Positions 45,067 through 53,441 of a DNA stretch of 64,000 nucleotides are shown here, piece after piece; position 1 is the stretch's first letter, and every line of letters starts with the position of its first letter. Location: positions 62,001 to 126,000 of the forward strand of contig CAWHKD010000006.1 of the NCBI GenBank assembly GCA_963829845.1, written 5' to 3'. Position numbers and translations under genes: made by a program. The notes beneath the pieces are model-generated. The model saw nothing but the letters and a program-made list of their open reading frames with translations. It was not told the origin of the DNA and searched no databases. The DNA comes from Gaiellasilicea sp963829845. Its GTDB lineage: Bacteria > Actinomycetota > Thermoleophilia > Gaiellales > Gaiellaceae.

Positions 45067-45185
45067 GCGGCCTCCTCTGCTTCGAGGCGGGCCGCACCGC
45101 CGGGATCGAGCTTGCATTGTGCTTCGGTCGGCGAAATCATGCAACCGAGGGGCACAACTTGCTGCGGCGCGGAGAGGGAGGCACC

Positions 45186-46010
45186 GTGGCGTACCCATTT
45201 GTCGAGAGCCCGCACGTGACCAAGACCAGCGGGCGCAGGATCGACCTGATCGTGATCCACACGATGGAGATGGACGAGAAGGGCGAGACGGCCGAGCACT
45301 GCGCCCTCTGGTTCCGCAACCCGGCCGCGAAGGTATCGGCGCACTACTGCGTCGACGCGAACTCGATCGTCCAGTGCGTCCGCGACCAAGACGTCGGCTG
45401 GCACGCGCCGGGCGCGAACCACGACGGGATCGGGATCGAGCACGCCGGCCGCGCCAAGCAGACGGGCCGCGACTGGAGCGACGCGTACTCGACGGCCATG
45501 CTCGAGCGCTCCGCGGGGCTGGTCGCCGACCTGTGCAAGAAGTACGCGATCCCGGTCACGTGGCTCTATGCCGCCGACCTTCAGGCCGGCAAGCGCGGGA
45601 TCACGACCCACAAGGCCGTCAGCGACGCATTCAAGCGTGGCTCGCACTGGGATCCGGGGCCGGGCTTCCCGGTCGAGCGCTACCTGGCACTCGTGCGCGC
45701 CAAGCTCGGCAAGAAGGCGCCGTCGAAGGACACTGCCCCGCTGAAGCCGAGCCCGCCAGTGCTGCGCCTCGGCTCGGAGGGCTGGCACGTGAAGCGGCTG
45801 CAACGGATGCTCCGCGGCTGCGATCTCTTTCCCGAGGCGGCACAGATCGACGGCGACTTCGGCGAAATCACGGAGGCGGCGGTGAAGGCGTTCCAGGAGT
45901 TCGCCGACCTCGAGCCCGACGGGATCGTCGGTCCGTTGACCTGGCGGGCGCTTGTGGCCGCGGACGTGAAGGCCTCAGTCGCCGCGTCGGGAACCCTGCA
46001 GCCCGCCTAG
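45186..46010 (+). CDS. N-acetylmuramoyl-L-alanine amidase with peptidoglycan-binding domain
   Basis: 274 residues from a GTG at 45186. An Amidase_2 domain (residues ~15-160) has zinc-ligand motifs VIHTME, GIGIEHAG and TTHKAVSD. A PG_binding_1 domain (about 195-260; LRLGSEGWHVKRLQRML...DGDFGEITEAAVKAFQ...DGIVGPLTWRAL) follows. It cleaves the bond between MurNAc and L-Ala in peptidoglycan. No signal peptide is evident, so export is unclear; phage endolysins share this layout, but no phage genes are adjacent. Confidence 0.92.
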   Translation: MAYPFVESPHVTKTSGRRIDLIVIHTMEMDEKGETAEHCALWFRNPAAKVSAHYCVDANSIVQCVRDQDVGWHAPGANHDGIGIEHAGRAKQTGRDWSDAYSTAMLERSAGLVADLCKKYAIPVTWLYAADLQAGKRGITTHKAVSDAFKRGSHWDPGPGFPVERYLALVRAKLGKKAPSKDTAPLKPSPPVLRLGSEGWHVKRLQRMLRGCDLFPEAAQIDGDFGEITEAAVKAFQEFADLEPDGIVGPLTWRALVAADVKASVAASGTLQPA

Positions 46011-46025
46011 CGCCCGCGACGCTTC

Positions 46026-48383
46026 TCAGGCGGTCGGAACCCAGATGAGCGTCGTCTCGACGACGCGCACGTCGCCGGCTTCGAGCCGGATCGTGACCGT
46101 CTCGACGGCGTCAGCCTTCGCCGCCCATTTCTCGTCGATTTCGGCCACCTCGTCCAGGATCTCCTGCTCGAGCTCCGCGAGATCGTCCTCGGCGAGCTCG
46201 GCCTTCTCCTCGGCGCTCTCTTTCCGTTCGGCCGCGCGCGTGCTCATGCCCCGGCGGCTCGCTGCGCCGCCGAGCGCCCGGCCGGCGCGCGCAATCGTGC
46301 GGGTGTCCGCTTTCCCACCGAGGAGCACTCCGACGACGCTGCCGAGGCCGGACAGGAGCTCGGTGCTCTGCCGCGAGCTCTGCTCGACGGACGCCTGCTC
46401 GACCCGCTGGCGGGCCGTGTCGAGCGCGCGTTCGAGCCGGTCGCGCTTCGCCTCCAAACGGTCGCGGATCTTCGCCGTCTCGGCATCCGCGGCGGCCTGC
46501 GCCGCCTCGTCGGCGCGGGCGGCGAACTGCTCCGGTGTCTCGCCCGGCCGGGAGTAGAGATCGAGCTCGGCGTTGCGGAGCAGCTCGAGCGCCTGCGTGT
46601 CGGTCAGGCGCCGCCGGATCTCGCGGCCGGCGTCGCCGAAGAAGGCCGTCTTGTCGAGTGGGACCTGCGGCAGCACGTACACGGCGCCGTCGGGAGCCTC
46701 GGCGCGTAGGTCCCGATTGTCGTAGTCGACGGTCGTCTCGCGGTCGAGATCGAGCCCGGTGTCGAGCGGGCCGTAGACCGCTTCCCACTCCTGCGTCGTG
46801 TCGAGATCGGCTTTGGTGTCGTCGAAGCGGAGGCTGACACGGGCTGCGAGGAACGCCTGCAGGCGCTTGCCGGCAGGATCGGCGCCGATATCGGCCGCCC
46901 AGGGCGCAGCCGGGTCGAGCCAGCGGACCGGAATGCCGTCGGCGACCGGCGGCGCGACGCTGCTCTCGTCGTCTGCGAGGGGATCTTGGGTGACTGTCAC
47001 ACGTTCTTCCGCCGCGGGCGGCGATTCGGGCGTCAGCGTCGCGATCTGCTCCTTCGTCAGCGGCCCGCGCAAGAACGACATCGCCCAGCGGGTGGAGAAG
47101 AGCTCCGGCTCGTCGCGATGCGCACTCTGGAGCAGGAACTGACGCTGCTCGAGGCCGCCGATCGCGGTGTCGAGCTTCGCGACGTCGACGCCACCGGCGG
47201 CCGAGCGCAGGCCCTCGAGCACGCGCTCCTTGTCCCGCTCCGTCTGCAGCCGGCCGATGAACCAGGTGCCGGCGTTCGCCATCGCCTTGTAGTCGAGGTC
47301 AACCGGGTTCTGCGTCGCGACCACCATCCCGATCCCGAATGCGCGAGCCTGCTTGAGCAGCGTCAGGATCGGCTTCTTCGACGGCGGCATCGCCGTCGGC
47401 GGCGCGAACCCCATCACCTCGTCGAGGTAGACGAGGCCGCGCAACTCGCTCGTGCCGGACTGGCCGCGCATCCACGTGATCAGGCGCGAGAGCACGAGCG
47501 TGACCACGAGTTGCCGCTCCTGGTCGGAGAGGTGGGCGAGGTAGATGACGGCGGCGCGCGGTTTGCCGTCTTCGGTGTGGAGCAGCGCGGCGGGGTCGAG
47601 CGCCGGCCCGCGGCCCCAGGCGGCGAACGACGGCGAGGCGACAAGCGCGTTCAGGCGAACCGCGAGCTCGTCTCGCTCGTCCGGCGGCAGGAAGGCGTCG
47701 ATCTCGAAGACGCCGAGCTTGCGCAGCGGGGGCTTCTGGATCTGACCGATCAGCGTGCCGAGGTCGAGGTCGGTGCCGGCGCGCCAGTTGTGCTCGAGCA
47801 GGTTCGAGACGAGGACGTGCTCGCGGCTGCCGAGCGGGTCGGCCTCGATCCCGATCAGGCCGAGCAGGCTCGAGACGGTGCCCTCGATCTCGTCCCGGAT
47901 CGCCTCCTCGTCGGTCTCCCACGACAGCGTCGGCGCCTGCAGCGAGCCGATCACGTTCAGCGGCACGCCCGCCTCGGACCCGGGCGTGTAGAGCGTCACG
48001 TCGGCTGCGTCGCGGAGCGCCTGGATCCGCTCCGGGCCGATTCCCGAGCGCTCCAGTCCGCCTTTCCAGAGCTCAGCCGTCTTCTGCGCGTACTCGTCCG
48101 GCGTCTGGCCGGCGTCGCGCGCAGCCGACTCGTCGATCCAGGGGCGGAAGCTCGCGGCCGAGAGGTCGGGGAACGTGAGCGCGAGGTTCCCCATGTCCCC
48201 CTTGGGGTCGAGGATCAGGGCGGGCACTCCTTTCGCGAGCGCCTCCTCGAGCAGCACGATCCCGAGACCGGTCTTGCCGGAGCCCGTCATTCCCACGATC
48301 ACGGCATGCGTCGTCAGGTCGTCCGGATCGAGGACGAGCTCGCCGCCGTCGAGCAGCTTGCCGAGCTGGTATCCGTCCGCCAC
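46026..48383 (-). CDS. HerA/VirB4-like ATPase (DUF87-type, helicase-related)
   Basis: 785 residues, GTG start. Walker A GMTGSGKTG (31-39), then LILDPKGDMGNLALTFPDL and Walker B region GLVYLDEVMGFAPP mark a HerA/FtsK-type AAA core. The sensor-like VVATQNPVDLDYKAMANAGTWFIGRLQTERD is typical of bipolar helicase-like ATPases. The C-terminal third is a long coiled coil (AKIRDRLEAKRDRLERALDTARQRVEQ) ending in a small beta domain. Partner and substrate unknown; no NurA-like nuclease lies nearby. Confidence 0.88.
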   Translation of the reverse strand: MADGYQLGKLLDGGELVLDPDDLTTHAVIVGMTGSGKTGLGIVLLEEALAKGVPALILDPKGDMGNLALTFPDLSAASFRPWIDESAARDAGQTPDEYAQKTAELWKGGLERSGIGPERIQALRDAADVTLYTPGSEAGVPLNVIGSLQAPTLSWETDEEAIRDEIEGTVSSLLGLIGIEADPLGSREHVLVSNLLEHNWRAGTDLDLGTLIGQIQKPPLRKLGVFEIDAFLPPDERDELAVRLNALVASPSFAAWGRGPALDPAALLHTEDGKPRAAVIYLAHLSDQERQLVVTLVLSRLITWMRGQSGTSELRGLVYLDEVMGFAPPTAMPPSKKPILTLLKQARAFGIGMVVATQNPVDLDYKAMANAGTWFIGRLQTERDKERVLEGLRSAAGGVDVAKLDTAIGGLEQRQFLLQSAHRDEPELFSTRWAMSFLRGPLTKEQIATLTPESPPAAEERVTVTQDPLADDESSVAPPVADGIPVRWLDPAAPWAADIGADPAGKRLQAFLAARVSLRFDDTKADLDTTQEWEAVYGPLDTGLDLDRETTVDYDNRDLRAEAPDGAVYVLPQVPLDKTAFFGDAGREIRRRLTDTQALELLRNAELDLYSRPGETPEQFAARADEAAQAAADAETAKIRDRLEAKRDRLERALDTARQRVEQASVEQSSRQSTELLSGLGSVVGVLLGGKADTRTIARAGRALGGAASRRGMSTRAAERKESAEEKAELAEDDLAELEQEILDEVAEIDEKWAAKADAVETVTIRLEAGDVRVVETTLIWVPTA

Positions 48384-48470
48384 CGCGCGAGCCTACCCGG
48401 AGCGGGGACGCATGACGCGCCGGACCGGGGAGGGCGGACCGTCCGCTTCTGCGAGACACTGGACGCCCCG

Positions 48471-48629
48471 ATGCAACGCCGCCCAGAGCAAGACCAACAC
48501 GTGGCCTCACTCGTCTGCCTCGAGTGCGCCGACGAGTCGGATGAGGCCGCCGGCTGGCGCGCCTACCGCGACGAGGACGAGTTGCTCGTCTACTGCGCCG
48601 ACTGCGCCGCCCGCGAGTTCGACGTCTAG
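48471..48629 (+). CDS. Small zinc-ribbon-like protein
   Basis: 52 residues. Two CxxC pairs (LVCLECADES and VYCADCAAREF) separated by about 27 residues could bind one zinc. The N-terminus MQRRPEQDQHV is polar. Too short for a domain name, but the Cys pattern and acidic linker look like a genuine small protein. It is divergent from the HerA-like gene. Confidence 0.6.
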   Translation: MQRRPEQDQHVASLVCLECADESDEAAGWRAYRDEDELLVYCADCAAREFDV

Positions 48630-48711
48630 CCCGCGGGCGGCGCGGCTCCCTCTTTGGGGTGAGGCGCGGACGGCCTCGCGCGCCGAGACTGAGCCCGTGC
48701 CTGCGGCGCAC

Positions 48712-49494
48712 ATGACCCGTCTCTTCTTGGCGACGGCCGCGACGATCTACGTCGTCGTCTTCGTGGCGTTCCTGCTCCTCGAGCATCCCGGGCTCGGCCT
48801 CGGCCACTTCTACTACCTCGCGATCGCGCTCGTGGCGCTCGCCCTCGGGCCTGCCTGGGGCGCCGCCGCGGGGCTCCTGGCGACGCTGCTGTACATGACC
48901 GGGGTCCTGATCAACCACGCCATGCCCTCGAGCGAGATCCTCACGATCTCGACGCCGATCCGGTTCGTCAACTTCCTCGCGATCGGTGCGCTCCTGGGCT
49001 GGTTCGCGGCGCACTACCGCGAGGCGAACGCGGAGCTGCAGATCCTGGCGCAGCGCGACCTCGTCACCGGCCTGCCGAACACGCGTGCCTTCGAACGGGC
49101 GATCGACCGGCGGCTGGCATCGCGCTCGCCGTTCGCGCTACTCGTCGGCGACTTCGACTCGCTCGACCTGGCCCAGGATCAAGATCAGGCAATGCGGCTC
49201 CTCGCCGACACGCTCGCCGGCGTGCTCGGCCCGGACACCGACCTGGCGCGAGTCGGCGCGGAGGAGCTCGCCGTGCTGACGGCGTGCGAGAGCCTCGAAC
49301 AGGCCGGACAGCTCGCGGCGAGGCTCGAGCGAACCCTCTGCGAAACCGGCGCTCTGGTCACTTTCGGCTGGTCGGCGTTCCCGCGTGAGGGTGAGAACGC
49401 GCTGACCCTCTACCGCGCCGCCGATGAGCGCCTCTACGCGCGGCGGGTGCTACGCGAGCCGCGCGTCCACGTTCCGCACGCCGTCGGCGCCTAA
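48712..49494 (+). CDS. Membrane protein with degenerate GGDEF domain
   Basis: 260 residues. The first ~100 hold four to five hydrophobic helices (MTRLFLATAATIYVVVFVAFLLL...). A GGDEF-like domain follows: RDLVTGLPNTRAFERAIDRRL, LVGDFDSLDLAQDQDQAMRLLADTLAGVL, and ARVGAEELAVL where active cyclases have RxGGDEF. The metal-binding and catalytic residues are changed, so diguanylate cyclase activity is unlikely; a GTP/c-di-GMP sensing or scaffold role is possible. Confidence 0.75.
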   Translation: MTRLFLATAATIYVVVFVAFLLLEHPGLGLGHFYYLAIALVALALGPAWGAAAGLLATLLYMTGVLINHAMPSSEILTISTPIRFVNFLAIGALLGWFAAHYREANAELQILAQRDLVTGLPNTRAFERAIDRRLASRSPFALLVGDFDSLDLAQDQDQAMRLLADTLAGVLGPDTDLARVGAEELAVLTACESLEQAGQLAARLERTLCETGALVTFGWSAFPREGENALTLYRAADERLYARRVLREPRVHVPHAVGA

Positions 49495-49560
49495 CCGGCT
49501 GGGCACGACCGTCGCCGGCGTTTCCGGAGGGAGCGCTGCGGGGACCGAGCAGGTAATGAC

Positions 49561-49941
49561 GTGGGTCGCCCCGTGATCTCCTGGGAGACGATCGTCTACG
49601 GCGCGTTCCTGTCCGCGATCGCGGCGGCATTGCTCGTGTTCGCCGTCCGCCGCGACCGCCGAATCGATCTGCTCGCCGCCGCCGCGGTGGCCGGCGCACT
49701 CGGTCCGCTCTTGTGGAACGCGATCCTGCATCGCGTCGAAGCCCGCGAGTTCTTCGTCGACGCTCCCATCTCGATCATGCCCGCGAGCTGGCAGGACGCC
49801 GGCTCGGGGGTGTTCACGGTCGCGGTCGCCGCCGTCGTCCTCGGCCTCGGCCCGCTCCGCGACGACTCAGGCCGTCGCGTTGTCGTCTGCTCGCTGCTCT
49901 GCGGCCTCGGCGCGTTCCTCGTCGACGTCTACCTCTACTAG
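49561..49941 (+). CDS. Small membrane protein
   Basis: 126 residues from a GTG at 49561 (a second GTG at 49573 is possible). Four hydrophobic helices are visible (about 9-28, 37-56, 81-98, 106-124). No family recognised. A complex hairpin follows at 49944. Confidence 0.6.
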   Translation: MGRPVISWETIVYGAFLSAIAAALLVFAVRRDRRIDLLAAAAVAGALGPLLWNAILHRVEAREFFVDAPISIMPASWQDAGSGVFTVAVAAVVLGLGPLRDDSGRRVVVCSLLCGLGAFLVDVYLY

Positions 49942-49943
49942 GA

Positions 49944-49980
49944 CCGTCCGACCGGGCGGTTGTCGCGCCCGCCCGGACGG
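49944..49980 (+). terminator. Hairpin after the small membrane protein gene
   Basis: CCGTCCG (49944-49950) can pair with CGGACGG (49974-49980), with an alternative inner pairing of CGGGCG and CGCCCG. It lies immediately after the stop codon. Confidence 0.5.
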
Positions 49981-50178
49981 AATAGCATCACCGCACCGCG
50001 GGGCGGGCGGTGCCCGGACTCGACTCCTCTCCCCATCGGAGACCCAAGCGGCTGGGCGTAGTTCTGCGGCACGCGGGGATCCGCCTCGCGGTTCACCGAA
50101 ACGAGTGAACCTGCGCAGATCAACCCCGTTCGGGGGGTGCCGTCAACCGGAGTCGCTGCGTAGTGTCGAGGAGAGGAC

Positions 50179-50418
50179 ATGCGGCGTCCTCTCCTGCGGC
50201 ACATGAAGATTCACGTCAGCGACCCAACCCTCGTCCCGAGCCTACTCGCGTTCCTGCTGGAGCGCGCGCATGTCATTGCAGACCAGGTCGGCCCGCACGA
50301 GATCGAGGTCTCGCTGCTCGGCTCGATGAACACCGCCAAGCGCCGGCTCGAACTCGATCTGATGCTGCAGTTCTGGCGTGCGGCGCACGAGCAGGCAGAG
50401 ACGCGGATTCTCGACTAG
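50179..50418 (+). CDS. Small conserved-type hypothetical protein
   Basis: 79 residues from ATG 50179, chosen over ATG 50203 because GAGGAG lies just upstream of it. The sequence HMKIHVSDPTLVPSLLAFLLERAHVIADQVGPHEIEVSLLGSM is a mixed alpha/beta unit, followed by a helix (TAKRRLELDLMLQFWRAAHEQAE). I have the impression this type is common in Thermoleophilia but cannot name it. Its 3' end overlaps a convergent 48-codon gene by 4 bp. Confidence 0.6.
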   Translation: MRRPLLRHMKIHVSDPTLVPSLLAFLLERAHVIADQVGPHEIEVSLLGSMNTAKRRLELDLMLQFWRAAHEQAETRILD

Positions 50419-50561
50419 GAGTTGGGGCTGGCGCTACCTGCGTGGCGGCGCGTACGAGCCCTCGCCGCGAGCCAGAGCACGAAGCCTCCCATCACGAAGA
50501 CGACGACCGCCGTCATCCCCGCCACGAGAAAGAAGGCGAGCCAGTCGGACGGCAGGCTCAC
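50415..50561 (-). CDS. 48-residue single-helix membrane protein
   Basis: GTG at 50561 gives VSLPSDWLAFFLVAGM then TAVVVFVMGGFVLWLAARARTRRHAG, one clear transmembrane helix with a basic C-terminal side. Its start overlaps the stop of a 32-codon frame as GTGA, indicating coupled translation. Confidence 0.5.
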   Translation of the reverse strand: MSLPSDWLAFFLVAGMTAVVVFVMGGFVLWLAARARTRRHAGSASPNS

Positions 50562-50656
50562 TCGATCACCTGCGCAATGCCGGACGCGGCGGTCGGGACG
50601 AAGGACGCGGACGCTGCGGTGAGCGCGGCCACGACAATGATGAGACGTCGGTTCAA
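50558..50656 (-). CDS. 32-residue hydrophobic peptide coupled to a membrane protein
   Basis: TTG at 50656 preceded by AAAGG (8 nt). The product LNRRLIIVVAALTAAS then ASFVPTAASGIAQVIE is a signal-peptide-like or short membrane peptide. Its TGA overlaps the GTG of the next small gene. Two coupled, very small membrane genes suggest a small-subunit or regulatory role, but nothing specific is known. Confidence 0.42.
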   Translation of the reverse strand: MNRRLIIVVAALTAASASFVPTAASGIAQVIE

Positions 50657-50798
50657 TGGGAGCCTTTGTCTGGTTGGTCGAGCGTCTGCGGGGCGCTTGA
50701 TCGGGCGTGACTCAGACAAAAGTAGGGCTCGCCGTCTTGCCCAGATAGGACACGATCGGGTCACTTTCTCCACCGGGCGTCGAGGGCATGCTGGCGGC

Positions 50799-51074
50799 GT
50801 GAACGTGGGCATCAAGCTCAGACTGCAGGGCACCGACGGCGGCGATCTCGGGATAGCTCATGCGCCGGCACCGGTCGAGCGAGGCGATGTGCTCGCGCTC
50901 GCGGACGGGTCGATCTGGCGCGTGGTCAACCTGATCGACCTCGACGACCTCGGGGGCATCACGCGCGTGATCGACATGCTCTGCATGGTCGAACCCGCCA
51001 AGCGCCTGACGCTGCGGCCGCAGCGCACGAACCCGGGGGTTCGCGGGGCTGCTTCGTTGACGGGTCGAGCCTAG
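50799..51074 (+). CDS. Small hypothetical protein, beta-rich
   Basis: 91 residues from GTG 50799: VNVGIKLRLQGTDGG, IAHAPAPVERGDVLALADGSIWRVVNLIDLDDLGG. It resembles small beta-barrel hypothetical proteins, no name possible. The stop TAG (51072-51074) lies within the left copy of the corA att repeat; before the element integrated, this gene and corA would have been convergent and shared CTAG. Confidence 0.5.
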   Translation: MNVGIKLRLQGTDGGDLGIAHAPAPVERGDVLALADGSIWRVVNLIDLDDLGGITRVIDMLCMVEPAKRLTLRPQRTNPGVRGAASLTGRA

Positions 51075-51098
51075 AGCCAGTGCTTCCAGCGGAAGAAC
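51071..51098 (-). repeat. Left att repeat: displaced 3' end of the corA gene
   Basis: 27 of 28 bp match 53498-53525, the end of the corA-like gene. On the minus strand both encode FFRWKHWL followed by TAG. This is the signature of an element integrated at the 3' end of a protein-coding gene, with the displaced tail left at the far end. Confidence 0.85.
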
Positions 51099-51189
51099 GA
51101 AGCGCCCCCTGTATCCAAGCCGTTTCCGCTTAACCATGCGGTTCCGAAATTGCCGGTTGCCGCTGTAGGCGCTCTGAAATGCTGTCCCC

Positions 51190-51211
51190 GTGTGGTCCCG
51201 GTGTGGTCTCG
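51190..51211. repeat. Tandem 11-bp arm repeats, left end
   Basis: GTGTGGTCCCG directly followed by GTGTGGTCTCG. The same 11-mer occurs twice in tandem at 53442-53463 near the right end. These look like arm-type integrase sites just inside both att copies. Confidence 0.75.
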
Positions 51212-51290
51212 GGAACGTCGCCATGGCCGACAGCGGCGCGTAGCCTCGCCGTACCTGTAACCCGCTGGCGCACCGGCGGAGAGACGCGTG

Positions 51291-51318
51291 TTGACAACTC
51301 CTCCGCAGGAGGAATAGC
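51291..51318 (+). promoter_or_regulatory. Promoter with palindromic spacer before the small secreted protein
   Basis: -35 TTGACA (51291-51296), 16-bp spacer, weak -10 AATAGC (51313-51318). The spacer contains the inverted repeat CTCCT-CCGC-AGGAG (51298-51311), a possible operator. Confidence 0.4.
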
Positions 51319-51369
51319 GTCGCGACGAACGGTCGACATTCACGACCGTCGGCGAGATAGGAGGTTTAC

Positions 51370-51618
51370 ATGAGGCTGCGGCGTCTCAAGTTCCTCGTCG
51401 CGTTCCCGTTCGTCCTGACCGTGGCGTGGCTCGTGGCCCCAACTGCGTCCGCGGAACCGTCGGAGAACGCAAGCTGCGCGGCGGTTTTGATTGAACCGCT
51501 AGGTCCGCCCGGCCTGTTCCATGTCGAGTTCGGGCTAGGTATGACCGGGTTCGGGCGAGATGTCGTTAGCTTCGTCGCCCACTACCCGAGGGGTGCCCGC
51601 TGTAGCGAGCTGCTCTAA
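51370..51618 (+). CDS. Small secreted protein
   Basis: 82 residues. Strong ribosome site AGGAGG just before the ATG; signal peptide MRLRRLKFLVAFPFVLTVAW-LVAPTASA; mature ~54 residues with two Cys (NASCAAVL, GARCSELL) likely paired. A terminator follows. Accessory gene carried inside the corA-associated element; function unknown. Confidence 0.65.
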   Translation: MRLRRLKFLVAFPFVLTVAWLVAPTASAEPSENASCAAVLIEPLGPPGLFHVEFGLGMTGFGRDVVSFVAHYPRGARCSELL

Positions 51619-51630
51619 GGGAAAACCTCT

Positions 51631-51656
51631 CGCCGCCCAGCGGGGAACGGGCGGCG
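51631..51656 (+). terminator. Terminator after the small secreted protein
   Basis: CGCCGCCC (51631-51638) pairs with GGGCGGCG (51649-51656), loop 10 nt, 12 bp after the stop codon. Confidence 0.6.
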
Positions 51657-51680
51657 GGGGTACACCGTTAGGCGCGGGCC

Positions 51681-51941
51681 GTGATGCTCGCCGGCCTACC
51701 CGTCCCTGACGACGCCGTCGAGGGGCTCGCCAAACTCGTCCGGGTTGTCGGCGCTAACGACCTGGCCGACCGCCTCGACCGCGCCGTGATCGACGGCGTC
51801 AAGTTGATCGCGCTCACGATCGGCGAACGCGCCGTCTTGCTCGCCTCGCTCGAGGATCCGCCGCCCGAGCTGACCGAGCTGCGTGCCGTGTTGCTCAACG
51901 AGCATCAGTGGAGACGCGGAGAAGGGCTCGATTGGGACTAG
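51681..51941 (+). CDS. Hypothetical protein in the corA-associated element
   Basis: 86 residues, GTG at 51681 with an ATG next to it. Mostly helical: DDAVEGLAKLVRVVGANDLADRLDRAVIDGVKLIALTIGERAVLLASLEDPPPELTELRAVLL. The stretch TIGERAVLLASLEDPP resembles small accessory proteins often seen beside integrases, but no family is named. Its end overlaps the convergent HYR protein gene by 4 bp. Confidence 0.55.
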   Translation: MMLAGLPVPDDAVEGLAKLVRVVGANDLADRLDRAVIDGVKLIALTIGERAVLLASLEDPPPELTELRAVLLNEHQWRRGEGLDWD

Positions 51942-52774
51942 CGCGTTGCCCTGACGGTGATCCTGAACGCCGCGGTCACGGTATTGCCGCTCGAGTCCGT
52001 TGCCTCGCACGTCACCCGCGTCCTACCGAGTTGGAACCGACTTCCGGACCGCGGCTCGCACCGGGTCGGGACGACGCCGTCAGTGTCGTCCTGGGCGGTG
52101 ACCCTGAAGGTCACTCGGGCACTCTTCGCGCCCTTCTTCGCTCGCACGGTCTTGCTCGTCGCTCCGGAGATTGTGGGCTGCGTCGTGTTGAACTCGTACC
52201 CGGAGACGTTCAGCGTTCCCGTCCAGGTCTCCGTTCCGTACGACTCCACCCCGAGCGGGAGCGTGCGCGTGAGGGTGCCGCTGCCCGTCGCTCCGAGGTA
52301 CGTGCCGGCTCCACCCGTGACCGTGAAAGTCTGAGCCTGGGTTCGTATTGCCGGCCACTCAATGCACTCTGCGCCGTCGGCGACGGCGACGTGGATTTCC
52401 CCCTTACCGGCTACCGACAGTCGCGCCGTGTATGCCAGCATCTTGTTCTGAAGCGGGCTGGCACACCAGGGCGTCCCGATGGCGATCGGGAGATCGTACT
52501 TGCCGCTCACCTGCCCCAGTCCGGGGAACCCTCCGGAGATCGTGCGCCCCGCGCAGTCGTTCCCCGTTGGCCCAATGTCACACCCGAGGCCGCCATGGAA
52601 TGAGTGGAGAGCGAGGGTAGCGTTGATGTTCAACACTCCCGTGGCGGCCTGCGATCCAGTGGTCGCCGCCTCCGCTCCGGCGCTGGCTGCGTACCCGGTG
52701 GCGCCCACAGCGAGTCCAGCGACAAGGGCACCCAACGCTGCCCAGCGCAACCGCCTATCGCCCAGCCGCCTCAT
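51938..52774 (-). CDS. Secreted protein with C-terminal HYR-like domain
   Basis: 278 residues, signal peptide at residues ~8-36 (RLRWAALGALVAGLAVGATGYAASAGA). Residues ~45-190 form a beta-rich domain (TFTVTGGAGTYLGATGSGTLTR looks like a dirigent- or allene-oxide-cyclase-type barrel repeat). The last ~75 residues match HYR: TAQDDTDGVVPTRCEPRSGSRFQLGRTRVTCEATDSSGNTVTAAFRITV, an adhesive Ig-like fold. Probably a surface or matrix protein carried as cargo by the integrated element. Confidence 0.75.
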   Translation of the reverse strand: MRRLGDRRLRWAALGALVAGLAVGATGYAASAGAEAATTGSQAATGVLNINATLALHSFHGGLGCDIGPTGNDCAGRTISGGFPGLGQVSGKYDLPIAIGTPWCASPLQNKMLAYTARLSVAGKGEIHVAVADGAECIEWPAIRTQAQTFTVTGGAGTYLGATGSGTLTRTLPLGVESYGTETWTGTLNVSGYEFNTTQPTISGATSKTVRAKKGAKSARVTFRVTAQDDTDGVVPTRCEPRSGSRFQLGRTRVTCEATDSSGNTVTAAFRITVRATR

Positions 52775-52986
52775 AGCTCCTCCTAACCGTCCTGCCTGCC
52801 TTTCCGGCGCACCCTCTTACATCAAGGGGCGAAGATCAAGTGGCGAATGACCTCAACGCGAGCTTCCGGCGGGAAGACGTGCAACCGGCGTGCACAGTGC
52901 GCCCTCACGTTCCGCGCCGACAACAAGTAGCCCGCCAGCGCCAAGCATTGTCGACCTTTCCGATCGGGAATGTAGACTTATGCGAG

Positions 52987-53439
52987 ATGGCGCGCACAGA
53001 AGGAAGCCTTCCAGGGCTGCTGACGGCGATCGAGGCCGGCGACCTCTTGCGGCTGGCGCCGGCCTCGATCTACCGGCGCGTCCGGAACGGCGACCTCCGG
53101 GCGCTCAAGGTCGGCGAGCACGGCCCGCTCCGATTCCGTCCCGAAGACATCGAGCGACTGCTGCGGCCAGCACGACCCCCAAGCGAACTGTTCCCCGGCC
53201 TGAACGAGGGGACGATGAGAGACGCAATCGGCCGCGCATCACGCGCCGCGGGCGTCCCGCTCTACAGCCCGCACGACCTCCGCCACCGCCGCGGTTCGCT
53301 CTGGCACGCCTCCGGGATGCCTGCGCGGGAGCTCGCGGAACGGATGGGGCACTCGAAGGCGTCGATGAGCCTCGACGTCTACACGCACGTGATGCCGCCG
53401 GACGAGGTGCAGCCCGAAATGATCGTCGTGATGCTGTAG
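52987..53439 (+). pseudogene. Excisionase-integrase chimera (internal deletion)
   Basis: 150 residues from ATG 52987. Residues ~8-62 are a MerR/Xis-type winged helix (LTAIEAGDLLRLAPASIYRRVRNGDLRALKVGEHGPLRFRPEDIERLL). From residue ~70 the sequence is the C-terminal half of a tyrosine recombinase, with HDLRHRRGS (HxxR) and MGHSKASMSLDVYTHV (catalytic His and Tyr). The arm-binding and core domains with the first catalytic Arg are missing. A deletion between adjacent xis and int genes would produce this; it is not expected to recombine DNA. Confidence 0.75.
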
Positions 53440-53441
53440 CG

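Noticed and set aside
45186..46010. Amidase plus PG-binding protein as a prophage endolysin
   Set aside because: No holin, structural or other phage genes are adjacent, and it lies outside both integrated segments.
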